Source: CBIHNH01 sp966211425
GTDB taxonomy: Bacteria; Patescibacteriota; Saccharimonadia; Saccharimonadales; Saccharimonadaceae
Reading direction: 5' to 3'
DNA length: 19,898 nt
Assembly (NCBI GenBank): GCA_966211425.1
Contig: CBIHNH010000012.1
Location: forward strand, 1 to 19,898
Both the position numbers and the translations under genes were made by a program. Under the pieces are notes generated by a model. It worked only from the letters and a program-made list of their open reading frames with translations, did no database searches and had not been told where the DNA came from. Positions 6,504 through 13,229 of the stretch are shown here, piece by piece; the stretch's first letter is position 1; the number at the start of each line of letters is the position of its first letter.

Positions 6504-7322
6504 ATGATGAATGAACTCTCTCCACCGGAGCGTATACCTCAGCCTGAGCAGCTCGACCTACTCGCTGAGCTACTGCGACACGAATCGTTGCTTGATCGGT
6601 TTGCAGAGGCAGGTAAACCGCTAACACTCGGACGTCTCGGCGAGATTGCACCTGACAAGCTAGCTCTGGCCGAAGAGGCAGTTGTCGAAGGCGTAGGGTG
6701 GCCTGATGATGAGTCCTCTCTGGCGCTGCGACCTAAGTTTGCCGAGATGTTTGACGGGTCTCTGAGCGCTTCGCACGCAGACGAGATGTTCGGGCATGAG
6801 GTATTTATCCAACGCATGTTGATACATATGAACGATGAACAAAAGAAGAACTGGCTCGACGGCCAAATCCTAAGAGCTCACCATGATGGTATCGATCTTA
6901 CGGATGACCAAAAATCCGAGCTGCTGTATCAGCGTGGGTTTAATAATTTTTCGTTGACCCTATGTTCGCCGCCTCGTGTGCCAGACGCATCGGCTGACCT
7001 TTTCGATAATGCGGTGATACACGGCAGTAAGCCGTATCTTGTCCGTGCTCACAAACTCATGCCTGAGTTCATAAATGCATTACAAACAGAGGTCGAGCAC
7101 GTAGGCGGACACGCCGAGCTAAGTGATGCACTTCTCAGGGGATATGAGTTTCCCGAGGAAAATCCTCGTGACGCGTTATTACTTCGAGCGGCGCGCCTGA
7201 CCTATGGGCTTCTCGTAAATGTGATGCGAAGCGACGATAACGCTCGCCAAGCGGAGTGGCTTGGGCTTGAGCATAAGGCGAGACCCAAGATCAACGACTC
7301 ACATACTGAACTTTGGACCTAA
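6504..7322 (+). CDS. Hypothetical protein, 272 aa, likely lineage-specific
   Basis: I do not recognise this family. The product is acidic, soluble-looking and probably mostly alpha-helical, with no signal peptide or membrane segment. The N-terminal ~60 residues are Leu/Glu-rich helices (QLDLLAELLRHESLLDRF). The middle holds DEMFGHEVFIQRMLIHMNDEQKK and a second DDQKSELLYQRG segment, and the C-terminal part is again helical (ALLLRAARLTYGLLVNVM). Cys appears once, and I see no catalytic motif. It has tandem ATGs at 6504 and 6507. The promoter spacing places the 5' end of the mRNA near 6507, so the second ATG may be the real start. The stop is TAA at 7320-7322. It sits between truB and rpsO with a consensus promoter, which suggests strong, independent expression. 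Confidence 0.8.
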   Translation: MMNELSPPERIPQPEQLDLLAELLRHESLLDRFAEAGKPLTLGRLGEIAPDKLALAEEAVVEGVGWPDDESSLALRPKFAEMFDGSLSASHADEMFGHEVFIQRMLIHMNDEQKKNWLDGQILRAHHDGIDLTDDQKSELLYQRGFNNFSLTLCSPPRVPDASADLFDNAVIHGSKPYLVRAHKLMPEFINALQTEVEHVGGHAELSDALLRGYEFPEENPRDALLLRAARLTYGLLVNVMRSDDNARQAEWLGLEHKARPKINDSHTELWT

Positions 7323-7329
7323 ACAGAGG

Positions 7330-7358
7330 TTGTCATAAGACACGATATCTGATAAAGT
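7330..7358 (+). promoter_or_regulatory. Promoter of rpsO, implying leaderless mRNA
   Basis: TTGTCA (7330-7335) and TAAAGT (7353-7358) are separated by 17 bp. The -10 ends 7 nt before the rpsO ATG, so the start codon would be at the 5' end of the message. Confidence 0.6.
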
Positions 7359-7365
7359 ATTCCAG

Positions 7366-7632
7366 ATGATTACGAAAGACGCGAAAACCAAGGCGATGAC
7401 TGACGTCGCGACGCACAAGACTGACGTGGGCTCTCCACAGGTTCAGGCTTCTGTGCTGACGGCGCGCATCAAAGAGATCACTGAGCATCTCCAGACCAAC
7501 AAGCACGACCACATGGCTCGTCGCGGTCTGATCCAGATGGTTGGCAAGCGCAAGAAACTTCTCAAATACCTCGAGAACAAAGACTTCGCTGCCTATCAGG
7601 CGATCGTCGCCAAACTCGGACTCCGCAAATAG
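7366..7632 (+). CDS. rpsO: 30S ribosomal protein S15
   Basis: S15 binds the 16S rRNA central domain near helices 20-22 early in 30S assembly. The 88 residues match the family length. The conserved run TDVGSPQVQASVLTARI, followed by ITEHLQTNKHDHMARRGL and LVGKRKKLLKYL-like sequence (MVGKRKKLLKYLENKD), is typical. The start is ATG 7366, directly behind a promoter with no Shine-Dalgarno site. There is therefore no room for the 5' regulatory pseudoknot through which S15 controls rpsO in E. coli; control must differ here. It ends at a strong intrinsic terminator and is likely monocistronic, even though pnp follows one gene later as in the classical rpsO-pnp arrangement. Confidence 0.97.
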   Translation: MITKDAKTKAMTDVATHKTDVGSPQVQASVLTARIKEITEHLQTNKHDHMARRGLIQMVGKRKKLLKYLENKDFAAYQAIVAKLGLRK

Positions 7633-7640
7633 TCCACCAA

Positions 7641-7669
7641 AAGAGCTCCCAGCCGGGAGTTCTTTTTTT
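7641..7669 (+). terminator. Intrinsic terminator after rpsO
   Basis: A 10-bp stem, AAGAGCTCCC (7641-7650) with GGGAGTTCTT (7655-7664), has one G-U pair and a 4-nt AGCC loop. It runs into a T-tract that continues to 7669. Confidence 0.93.
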
Positions 7670-7681
7670 GATGCCATGACC

Positions 7682-7710
7682 TTGACAAAACATAAGTTTT
7701 TTGCTATGAT
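7682..7710 (+). promoter_or_regulatory. Promoter of the 7739 gene
   Basis: TTGACA (7682-7687), 17-bp spacer, TATGAT (7705-7710). The transcript should start near 7717, giving a ~22-nt A-rich leader with no clear Shine-Dalgarno sequence before ATG 7739. Confidence 0.85.
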
Positions 7711-7738
7711 ATGCCTAGTAACCTCTTGAAATAAAAAT

Positions 7739-8251
7739 ATGTCAGCTGAACAGCCATCTCCCCGTAAATCTCCTGAACGTCGCCGCGCGTCAGAGCTTCT
7801 CACCACCGAGGAGCTTCGCAGTCTTGGCCACCTTTGTCTCATTGCGATGCAACGTGACGACCTAGACAAAGCCGCTGATGAGCATACAGAGATGACTGGT
7901 GTCGCCAACCCCAACAAACACGGTAAAGGGTTATTTATCGGGGAAGGTGATGTACCGATGAGCAGCGACAATGTTTACCGCCAAGTACATAGGCAGGCTA
8001 TCGAGGATATGGCTGAAGCCGGCGTCGTCCGTGGGCTCTATACGGCGACCAACGGCGAGCGGGCTCAGACCGAAACGCATGCAACCTATTGGAATGATGG
8101 CGTTGACGATCGAAAGATGTCACTCGGCGGCCGTTACGTCATCGAAGCCTCCAAAGCCGCGGCCGAGCAGGGCTGGGTCAAGGCGAGCGATGTCAAAGGC
8201 GTGTATGCTCGAGACGCTGACGGTGAGCTCCATGACATTACCAAGCTATAA
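7739..8251 (+). CDS. Hypothetical protein, 170 aa, likely lineage-specific
   Basis: I do not recognise this family. The first ~20 residues are Ser/Pro/Arg-rich and basic, probably disordered. A helical segment follows (LLTTEELRSLGHLCLIAMQRDDLDKAADEH), then a Gly-containing loop, a helix VYRQVHRQAIEDMAEAGVVRG, and a C-terminal part with RYVIEASKAAAEQGWVKASDVKGVY. The repeated helix-plus-VRG/VKG pattern could suggest a small nucleic-acid-binding fold, but no signature motif is present. No membrane segment is seen. The gene has its own near-consensus promoter after the rpsO terminator and ends (TAA 8249-8251) just before the pnp promoter, so it is a single-gene unit lodged between rpsO and pnp. 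A role in RNA metabolism would be guilt by association only. Confidence 0.78.
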   Translation: MSAEQPSPRKSPERRRASELLTTEELRSLGHLCLIAMQRDDLDKAADEHTEMTGVANPNKHGKGLFIGEGDVPMSSDNVYRQVHRQAIEDMAEAGVVRGLYTATNGERAQTETHATYWNDGVDDRKMSLGGRYVIEASKAAAEQGWVKASDVKGVYARDADGELHDITKL

Positions 8252-8254
8252 GGG

Positions 8255-8263
8255 TGGTATACT
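8255..8263 (+). promoter_or_regulatory. Extended -10 promoter of pnp
   Basis: TGG-TATACT: TATACT at 8258-8263 preceded by the TGN extension. No -35 box at a standard distance is convincing (ATGACA at 8232-8237 would need a 20-bp spacer). Transcription would begin near 8270, giving an ~86-nt leader. Confidence 0.6.
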
Positions 8264-8277
8264 AAGAGGGTAAATAC

Positions 8278-8332
8278 GCGGATAGTGATAGATGTAAGGG
8301 CTCCCTGAGCGTTCACACCTGTTACTCTCCGC
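8278..8332 (+). promoter_or_regulatory. Structured 5' leader hairpin of pnp, candidate cis-regulatory RNA
   Basis: GCGGATAGTGATAG (8278-8291) pairs with CTGTTACTCTCCGC (8319-8332): 13 of 14 positions pair (two G-U), with one U-C mismatch. The 27-nt apical part holds a small hairpin GCTC-CCT-GAGC (8300-8310). The stem starts about 8 nt after the predicted transcription start and ends 9 nt before the Shine-Dalgarno site. E. coli pnp is also autoregulated through a 5' leader stem (RNase III, then PNPase). By analogy this stem could be a processing or feedback site; the sequence itself shows only the structure. Confidence 0.72.
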
Positions 8333-8341
8333 ACTAAACAT

Positions 8342-8348
8342 GAGGAGG
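8342..8348 (+). promoter_or_regulatory. Strong Shine-Dalgarno site of pnp
   Basis: GAGGAGG followed by T, 7 nt before ATG 8356, is an almost complete anti-16S match. It contrasts with the absence of such sites at mutM, truB and rpsO and fixes the pnp start. Confidence 0.9.
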
Positions 8349-8355
8349 TACTTTT

Positions 8356-10470
8356 ATGAGTACTATTAACCCGACCGGCAAAGAGATCATCTCTGTATCC
8401 GGCGATTTTTGTGGCAAACCACTAACCCTAGAAGTCAACCGCGTTGGCTTCCGTACCACCGCCAGTGTCATGGTCCGCTACGGCGACACCGTCGTGCTCG
8501 GCACCAGTATGGTGGGCGGTCGACCAGCCTATGCGATGGATTATTTTCCACTTTCAGTCGATTATGAAGAAAAAATGTATGCAGCTGGCAAGATTTCTGG
8601 CAGCCGTTTCATCAAGCGTGAAGGCCGTCCATCAGACGAAGCGATCCTGATCGGCCGCCTCATCGACCGTCCGATCCGACCACTATTCCCGAAAGGCTAC
8701 CGCCAAGAAGTCCAAGTTGTCGCCAGCGTTCTCTCTATGGACCCGAGCTTTCGTCCTGACATGATCGGTATGATTGCGGCGAGCGCAGCGCTCAGTCTGA
8801 CCGGTGCACCGTTTGACGGTCCCGTCGCTGGACTTCGAGTTGGCCGCGTTGACGGTGAGTTCAAAGCTTTCCTCAGCCCTGAGGAGCGTGAAGCATCCGA
8901 TCTCGACCTGGTTGTCGCTGGTATCGAAAACGGCGTCATGATGGTTGAGGCCGGCGCCGAAGAAGTCTCTGAAGACGTCGTCGTCGATGCAATCGCCTGG
9001 GCGGCTGAACAGTATCAGGTCGCGATCAAGCTCCAAAAGGAACTGGTTGAAAAAGTTGGTGTCGCCGCGCTCGAATACGAGCTCGTCTTGCCAAACGAGG
9101 ACATCCAAAAGGAAGTCGACGCCTGGGTTGATGGCAAACTGGGCGAACCGCTTCGGGTTGCCTATCCTGAGCGAAACGCGATGATTGCCACCCTAAAGAC
9201 TGAGTTTCACCAAGCCCTAGAGGCAGAGAAGGGTGAAGACTACGCCGCAGTTCGCGGCGAGTACGATGACGCGTTTACGAGCGCGCTCCACAAAGACGTT
9301 CGAAAGGGCATCGTTGAGAGCAGTACCCGTCCTGATGGTCGTGAACTGACCGAGATCCGACCGCTGAGCTCTGAGGTCGGTGTATTACCGCGCACGCACG
9401 GTTCAAGCATCTTTACCCGAGGTGTTACCCAGGCGATGAACATCGTTACGCTGGCGCCACTGAGCTACGCCCAGATCGTTGACACCATGGAAGTTTCTGA
9501 CGGCGAACGCCGCTACATGCACCACTACAACGCCCCGGGATATACGGTCGGTGAGATCCGCCGCCTCGGCTCTCCAGGCCGACGCGAGATCGGTCACGGC
9601 TACCTAGCTGAGCGCGCTCTGATGGCTGTTATGCCGAGTGAAGAAGATTTCCCGTATGCGGTTCGTTCGGTGACTGAGATCATGAGCCAGAACGGTTCAA
9701 CCAGCATGGCTGCGACTTGTGCTTCATGCCTCGCCCTGATGGACGCTGGTGTCCCGCTCAAACGGCCAGTCTCTGGTATCGCCATGGGTCTGATGCTCGA
9801 CGGTGACACACCGTACGTCATGAGTGACATCGCTGATGCTGAGGACTTTGCCGGGGACATGGACTTCAAAGTTACCGGTACGACCGAAGGCATCACGGCA
9901 CTGCAGATGGATATGAAAGTCCATGGTCTGCCAGTTGAGATACTCCGAAAAGCCCTCGAGCAGGGACGCGATGGCCGTGCTCGTATCCTCGAGCACATGC
10001 TGACTACGATGGCGCAGCCACGACTCAGTATCAGCCCATTTGCACCACAGATCGAAAAGATCATCGTTAACCCAGAAAAGATCGGTGCCATCATCGGTAA
10101 GGGCGGCGAGACAATCAACAAGATTACTAGCGAAACCGGCGCCGAAATCGACATCAAAGACACCGGCCTCGTTACGGTCGCCGCTGTTGACCTCGACAGC
10201 ATCAAAAAAGCCGTTGACTGGATCAAATCGCTGGTCGAAGAGCCAGAAGTCGGTAGGGTCTATGAAGGCAAGGTGGTCAAGATCATGGAGTTTGGCGCCT
10301 TCGTCAACATCATGCCGGGCACCGATGGGATGGTTCACATCTCTCAGATGGCTGATCACCGGGTCGAGAAGGTAACTGACGTCGTCAAAGAAGGCGACAC
10401 GGTGGCCGTCAAACTGACTGCGATCGACGAACGTGGCCGTCTGAACCTGAGTATGAAGGACGCAAACTAG
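8356..10470 (+). CDS. pnp: Polyribonucleotide nucleotidyltransferase (PNPase)
   Basis: PNPase degrades RNA 3'-to-5' with phosphate, working as a trimer, and can add tails in reverse. All domains are present in the usual 704-residue length. RNase PH domain 1 contains GKISGSRFIKREGRPS. The helical linker comes next. RNase PH domain 2 is catalytic, with LPRTHGSSIFTRGVTQ, GSPGRREIGHG and NGSTSMAATC. The KH domain has its GXXG loop in IGAIIGKGGE (residues 576-585). The C-terminal S1 domain runs from about residue 633 (GRVYEGKV...GAFVNI...DGMVHISQM). Nothing looks degraded. It has a strong Shine-Dalgarno site, a structured leader and its own terminator, so it is likely a single-gene unit with post-transcriptional control. 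Confidence 0.98.
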   Translation: MSTINPTGKEIISVSGDFCGKPLTLEVNRVGFRTTASVMVRYGDTVVLGTSMVGGRPAYAMDYFPLSVDYEEKMYAAGKISGSRFIKREGRPSDEAILIGRLIDRPIRPLFPKGYRQEVQVVASVLSMDPSFRPDMIGMIAASAALSLTGAPFDGPVAGLRVGRVDGEFKAFLSPEEREASDLDLVVAGIENGVMMVEAGAEEVSEDVVVDAIAWAAEQYQVAIKLQKELVEKVGVAALEYELVLPNEDIQKEVDAWVDGKLGEPLRVAYPERNAMIATLKTEFHQALEAEKGEDYAAVRGEYDDAFTSALHKDVRKGIVESSTRPDGRELTEIRPLSSEVGVLPRTHGSSIFTRGVTQAMNIVTLAPLSYAQIVDTMEVSDGERRYMHHYNAPGYTVGEIRRLGSPGRREIGHGYLAERALMAVMPSEEDFPYAVRSVTEIMSQNGSTSMAATCASCLALMDAGVPLKRPVSGIAMGLMLDGDTPYVMSDIADAEDFAGDMDFKVTGTTEGITALQMDMKVHGLPVEILRKALEQGRDGRARILEHMLTTMAQPRLSISPFAPQIEKIIVNPEKIGAIIGKGGETINKITSETGAEIDIKDTGLVTVAAVDLDSIKKAVDWIKSLVEEPEVGRVYEGKVVKIMEFGAFVNIMPGTDGMVHISQMADHRVEKVTDVVKEGDTVAVKLTAIDERGRLNLSMKDAN

Positions 10471-10481
10471 CCGAGAGCCGA

Positions 10482-10512
10482 AAACCCCGCCTGACCTATC
10501 GGCGGGGTTTTT
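10482..10512 (+). terminator. Intrinsic terminator after pnp
   Basis: AAACCCCGCC (10482-10491) pairs perfectly with GGCGGGGTTT (10501-10510) around a 9-nt loop, and the T-run continues to 10512. The A-rich 5' flank gives some bidirectional character, but no minus-strand gene ends here. Confidence 0.93.
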
Positions 10513-10523
10513 CGTTCCAGGCC

Positions 10524-10551
10524 TCGACGCCGCTGATGCAGAAGCTATAAT
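10524..10551 (+). promoter_or_regulatory. Promoter of the membrane-paralog operon
   Basis: TATAAT at 10546-10551 with a weak -35 (TCGACG, 10524-10529, 16-bp spacer). Transcription would start near 10558, ~33 nt before the TTG start at 10591. It should drive both paralogs and probably the UDG gene. Confidence 0.65.
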
Positions 10552-10590
10552 AGATATAACCGAAGATACCGCAAACGGAGGAGTAGAGCC

Positions 10591-11493
10591 TTGGATCCGA
10601 ACAATACATTTACCACTGAGCCACCAGCAAAGAGCAAGAAACCGCTGATAATCGCTATCGTTGCCGTAGCTGTTCTAATTGCTGGAACCTTGGGTTGGAA
10701 GACCGTCTCATCCGCAGTCGCTCAACCTGGGCCAAACGATTTCACACACCTGGATAACCAGCGCAAGGCCCTCGATACTTCCGTGGAGGCATACGGCCAT
10801 ATGCTGAGCGAGTATTCGCGTACGTATACAAATGCCTACCTCGAAGACCGCAGCACTGAGGAGAAGGACGCTATCAAAGAGCGTGCCATGGAGCGGTTTG
10901 AACAAGAGTCAAAGATTGGTCAGGATCGGCTAAAACGCATGGCGTCCTCGGTAGCGATGAAAGACGACTCGGTCAAAACCAAGTTCGACGAGTTTAAGAA
11001 ACAGTACGAATCAGTTTTTGCGTACTACGAGGCAAGACTCTCGGGCGTGACTAACATCACCGGCTCGGTTGCCGGTCCATGCGCCCAGCTGACGAAGCTG
11101 AACGTCGCGAAAGAAAACCTAGCTGACAACTATATCAAAGCCGCCGATACCTGCCTGACGGCGCTGGAGAACGCAAAGCAGGGCAGCGACAAACAGGTTA
11201 CAACGCTGCTTGGTGAGGTTGAGAAGATGGTCCGCGAGCAACGAGAGCATTTCGAAGCCGTTACAAAGGCAGAAGAGGGGCTAGAAAAGAACGCGACTAA
11301 GTTGCAGGCCTTGGCGCTCATGCTTCAGATCAACAGTCGTGTCGCGGCGTTCCAGTCGGCGTACGAGCAGAGCGTAAAGCAGCAGTACAACCAACTGGCG
11401 AGTAGTGTAAACGCCGCCAACGCCGCACTTGAGCAGGCTATCGGCAAACGACTCGCTACGCTACAAACTACTGAAACGGTTGTGAGGAGATAG
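10591..11493 (+). CDS. Single-pass membrane protein with extracytoplasmic coiled coil, paralog 1
   Basis: Function is not recognised. A short cytoplasmic N-terminus with a KSKK patch precedes one membrane segment (residues ~18-40), followed by a ~255-residue, largely helical, charged domain expected outside. Two cysteines, C164 and C188, are the only ones and could form a disulfide. Coiled-coil-like heptads are dense at residues ~195-245. The start is TTG 10591, chosen because a GGAGGAG Shine-Dalgarno site lies ~7 nt upstream and the membrane segment is then near the N-terminus. The next gene, 2 nt downstream, has the same architecture: MxPN start, one membrane segment, a QP-x-x-x-DF juncture, a Cys pair at nearly the same positions, and similar length. 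That indicates an ancient tandem duplication. An envelope or cell-contact role is inference. Confidence 0.82.
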   Translation: MDPNNTFTTEPPAKSKKPLIIAIVAVAVLIAGTLGWKTVSSAVAQPGPNDFTHLDNQRKALDTSVEAYGHMLSEYSRTYTNAYLEDRSTEEKDAIKERAMERFEQESKIGQDRLKRMASSVAMKDDSVKTKFDEFKKQYESVFAYYEARLSGVTNITGSVAGPCAQLTKLNVAKENLADNYIKAADTCLTALENAKQGSDKQVTTLLGEVEKMVREQREHFEAVTKAEEGLEKNATKLQALALMLQINSRVAAFQSAYEQSVKQQYNQLASSVNAANAALEQAIGKRLATLQTTETVVRR

Positions 11494-11495
11494 TC

Positions 11496-12497
11496 ATGAA
11501 CCCAAATGAATCCAGCGCACCAGGTCGCAAGAAACTATTACTGATTATCAGTGCCGTTCTCCTGTTGGCCCTTATCGTCGCGGCAGCGGTATGGCTCCTC
11601 CGACAGCCGTCGCGTGAAGACTTTGCCGCCATAAACGACACTACTCTCAAACAAGTTAGCGATACGCAGGAAAAGCTAGCTCCTGCCGTGAACACGTACC
11701 TAGCTACGTTCAAAAAACACCAGAACGAAACCGGCTCGGTTGACCAAGCAGAGGCAAAATCAAAGGATGATCTCGATGCGTTCAAGCGGACCGAGACGGA
11801 TGCACGGGCAGCGCTCAAAACTCTTTCAGATGCCAAGGCGGCAAATGACGGAGAGGTAGCCGAGACGCTCGAGCAAGTAGTTGATACCTTCACGGCTCGG
11901 ACTGACTATCTTGCCTCGCTCGTCGGTTCGTATGCCGATCTACAGACGTTGTTCGGTGGCAAAGATAACGATATCTGCTCCGATATATTTATAGGCGAAA
12001 CGACGGACCTGACCGATCGCAAGCAGCGTCTGTCAGATGCGACCCCGAACTGTTACGAGGCGCTCAAAACTCTCGAAGCATCCGGCAATACGGCCTACAG
12101 CGACTACGCTAAAAAGCTTGAAAAACGAGTAAGGCTCCTCGAGACTGACGCGTCAGTCATCGCTGATACCGAAAAGCAGTTCAAGGAATTTACCGAGAAA
12201 AAGACTACTTTTGAGCAAAAGCTATCCGAGCTGGAGCAGCGACAGGCGTCTGATGCCGAATACGACAAGCTCCGCAACGAGATCGAAGCAGTCAATTCCG
12301 ATATTGCCGAGAGCCAGGCTGATTTCGATTATTCGAGCAAACGCTACACCAGGACAGTCAAAGAACTCCCGTCGCTATATGACACAGTCTTTTCCTCAGA
12401 GGTTCCCGCAAAACTGGACTACTTCAAATCATTGGCCGATGTTCGGTTAAAGACTTTGCGGCTGATTATCGAGGACAAACTACTCGAAACTTCTTGA
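11496..12497 (+). CDS. Single-pass membrane protein with extracytoplasmic coiled coil, paralog 2
   Basis: Function is not recognised. The MNPNESSAPGRKK N-terminus leads into a strongly hydrophobic segment (residues ~13-36), then QPSREDF and a long helical, charged outer domain rich in Lys, Glu, Asp and Ala. Cysteines C161 and C186 are the only two and fall almost where paralog 1 has C164 and C188. The C-terminal third (residues ~205-290) has strong coiled-coil character (FTEKKTTFEQKLSELEQRQ). The start is ATG 11496, 2 nt after the previous stop, with a GAGGAGA Shine-Dalgarno site (11484-11490) inside the end of paralog 1, so the two are translationally linked. Length is 333 residues. Sequence identity with paralog 1 is low, so the relationship rests on architecture, the juncture motif and cysteine placement. 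Confidence 0.82.
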   Translation: MNPNESSAPGRKKLLLIISAVLLLALIVAAAVWLLRQPSREDFAAINDTTLKQVSDTQEKLAPAVNTYLATFKKHQNETGSVDQAEAKSKDDLDAFKRTETDARAALKTLSDAKAANDGEVAETLEQVVDTFTARTDYLASLVGSYADLQTLFGGKDNDICSDIFIGETTDLTDRKQRLSDATPNCYEALKTLEASGNTAYSDYAKKLEKRVRLLETDASVIADTEKQFKEFTEKKTTFEQKLSELEQRQASDAEYDKLRNEIEAVNSDIAESQADFDYSSKRYTRTVKELPSLYDTVFSSEVPAKLDYFKSLADVRLKTLRLIIEDKLLETS

Positions 12498-12519
12498 TCC
12501 GCTCTAGGGACAACACGGT

Positions 12520-13107
12520 ATGACGACACACAACACACAACAGGCGCTCGACGGATTAGCCCAGGAGATAACCTCGGCCAATCCATGCCCAGAGTTGTCA
12601 GCTGCCGCCACGCAGCTTGTTATGGGTGACGGAAATCCTGACGCCAACATTGTTTTTATCGGCGAGGCGCCAGGCAAGGCTGAGGATGAGCAAGGGCTGC
12701 CGTTCGTTGGCGCTAGCGGCCGGTTTCTGAACGAAATGCTCGAGGCAGCCGGCCTGGTTCGCGCAGACGTTTACATCACGAACATCGTCAAATACCGTCC
12801 GCCGAACAACCGCGACCCGCTCCCCGAGGAAAAAGCGGCTTTCTGGCCGTACCTGATGCGCCAACTCGAGATTATCCAGCCCAAAGTCATCATCACGCTC
12901 GGCCGGCATAGCATGGAATGCTTCATCCCTGAGGCCAAGATCTCCCAGCAGCACGGCAAAGCAAAAAAGGTGACCTATCACGACAGTGAGTTCCTCGTCA
13001 TCCCGCTCTACCATCCAGCGGCAGCGCTTTATAACGGCTCGATGCGGCAAACCCTGATCGATGATTTTCTCTCAGCAAAGAAGCTTGCTGATGACGCTCT
13101 TGCCTAA
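12520..13107 (+). CDS. Family 4-like uracil-DNA glycosylase lacking iron-sulfur ligands
   Basis: This family removes uracil from DNA. Family 4 signatures are clear: the motif A loop GEAPGKAEDEQGLPFVGASG (residues 48-67), VYITNIVKYRPPNNRDP (84-100), the Leu-rich VIITLG core, and motif B YHPAAALYNG with His165. Typical family 4 enzymes hold a 4Fe-4S cluster with four cysteines: an N-terminal C-x2-C, the Cys of VKCRPP, and one 16 residues later. Here only C23 remains near the first pair. Tyr92 and Phe108 occupy the third and fourth sites, so the cluster is probably absent. Length is 195 residues, normal. The start ATG 12520 is 22 nt after the paralog 2 stop, with at most a weak AGGGA upstream. 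It is likely the third gene of the 10591 operon. Confidence 0.92.
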   Translation: MTTHNTQQALDGLAQEITSANPCPELSAAATQLVMGDGNPDANIVFIGEAPGKAEDEQGLPFVGASGRFLNEMLEAAGLVRADVYITNIVKYRPPNNRDPLPEEKAAFWPYLMRQLEIIQPKVIITLGRHSMECFIPEAKISQQHGKAKKVTYHDSEFLVIPLYHPAAALYNGSMRQTLIDDFLSAKKLADDALA

Positions 13108-13119
13108 ACAGGGGTGGTG

Positions 13120-13128
13120 TGCTATACT
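13120..13128 (+). promoter_or_regulatory. Extended -10 promoter of the RNase J gene
   Basis: TGC-TATACT (TATACT at 13123-13128). Transcription should start near 13135, leaving a ~95-nt AT-rich leader. The leader has a weak stem (GGAG 13143-13146 with CTCC 13164-13167, plus TAG/CTA) and a small TTGAT-CAA-ATCAA hairpin before an AAAGGAA ribosome-binding site at 13211-13217. Confidence 0.6.
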
Positions 13129-13229
13129 CAAGGTACTTGATAGGAGAGTAGCAACCATTCTAACTCCACCCGCTCAAACTGAAATTAGATAATTTTTGAT
13201 CAAATCAAAGAAAGGAATTAAAAATATTT

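Noticed and set aside
9600..10226. 208-aa minus-strand reading frame inside pnp (and a 211-aa one at 9724-10359)
   Set aside because: Both are fully antisense to an intact, conserved enzyme. Their sequences show no family motif and no ribosome-binding site or promoter; codon bias of pnp leaves the opposite frames open.
13111..13120. G-run GGGGTGG next to the RNase J promoter as a G-quadruplex or terminator stem
   Set aside because: Too few G-tracts for a quadruplex and no convincing pairing partner ahead of a U-run.
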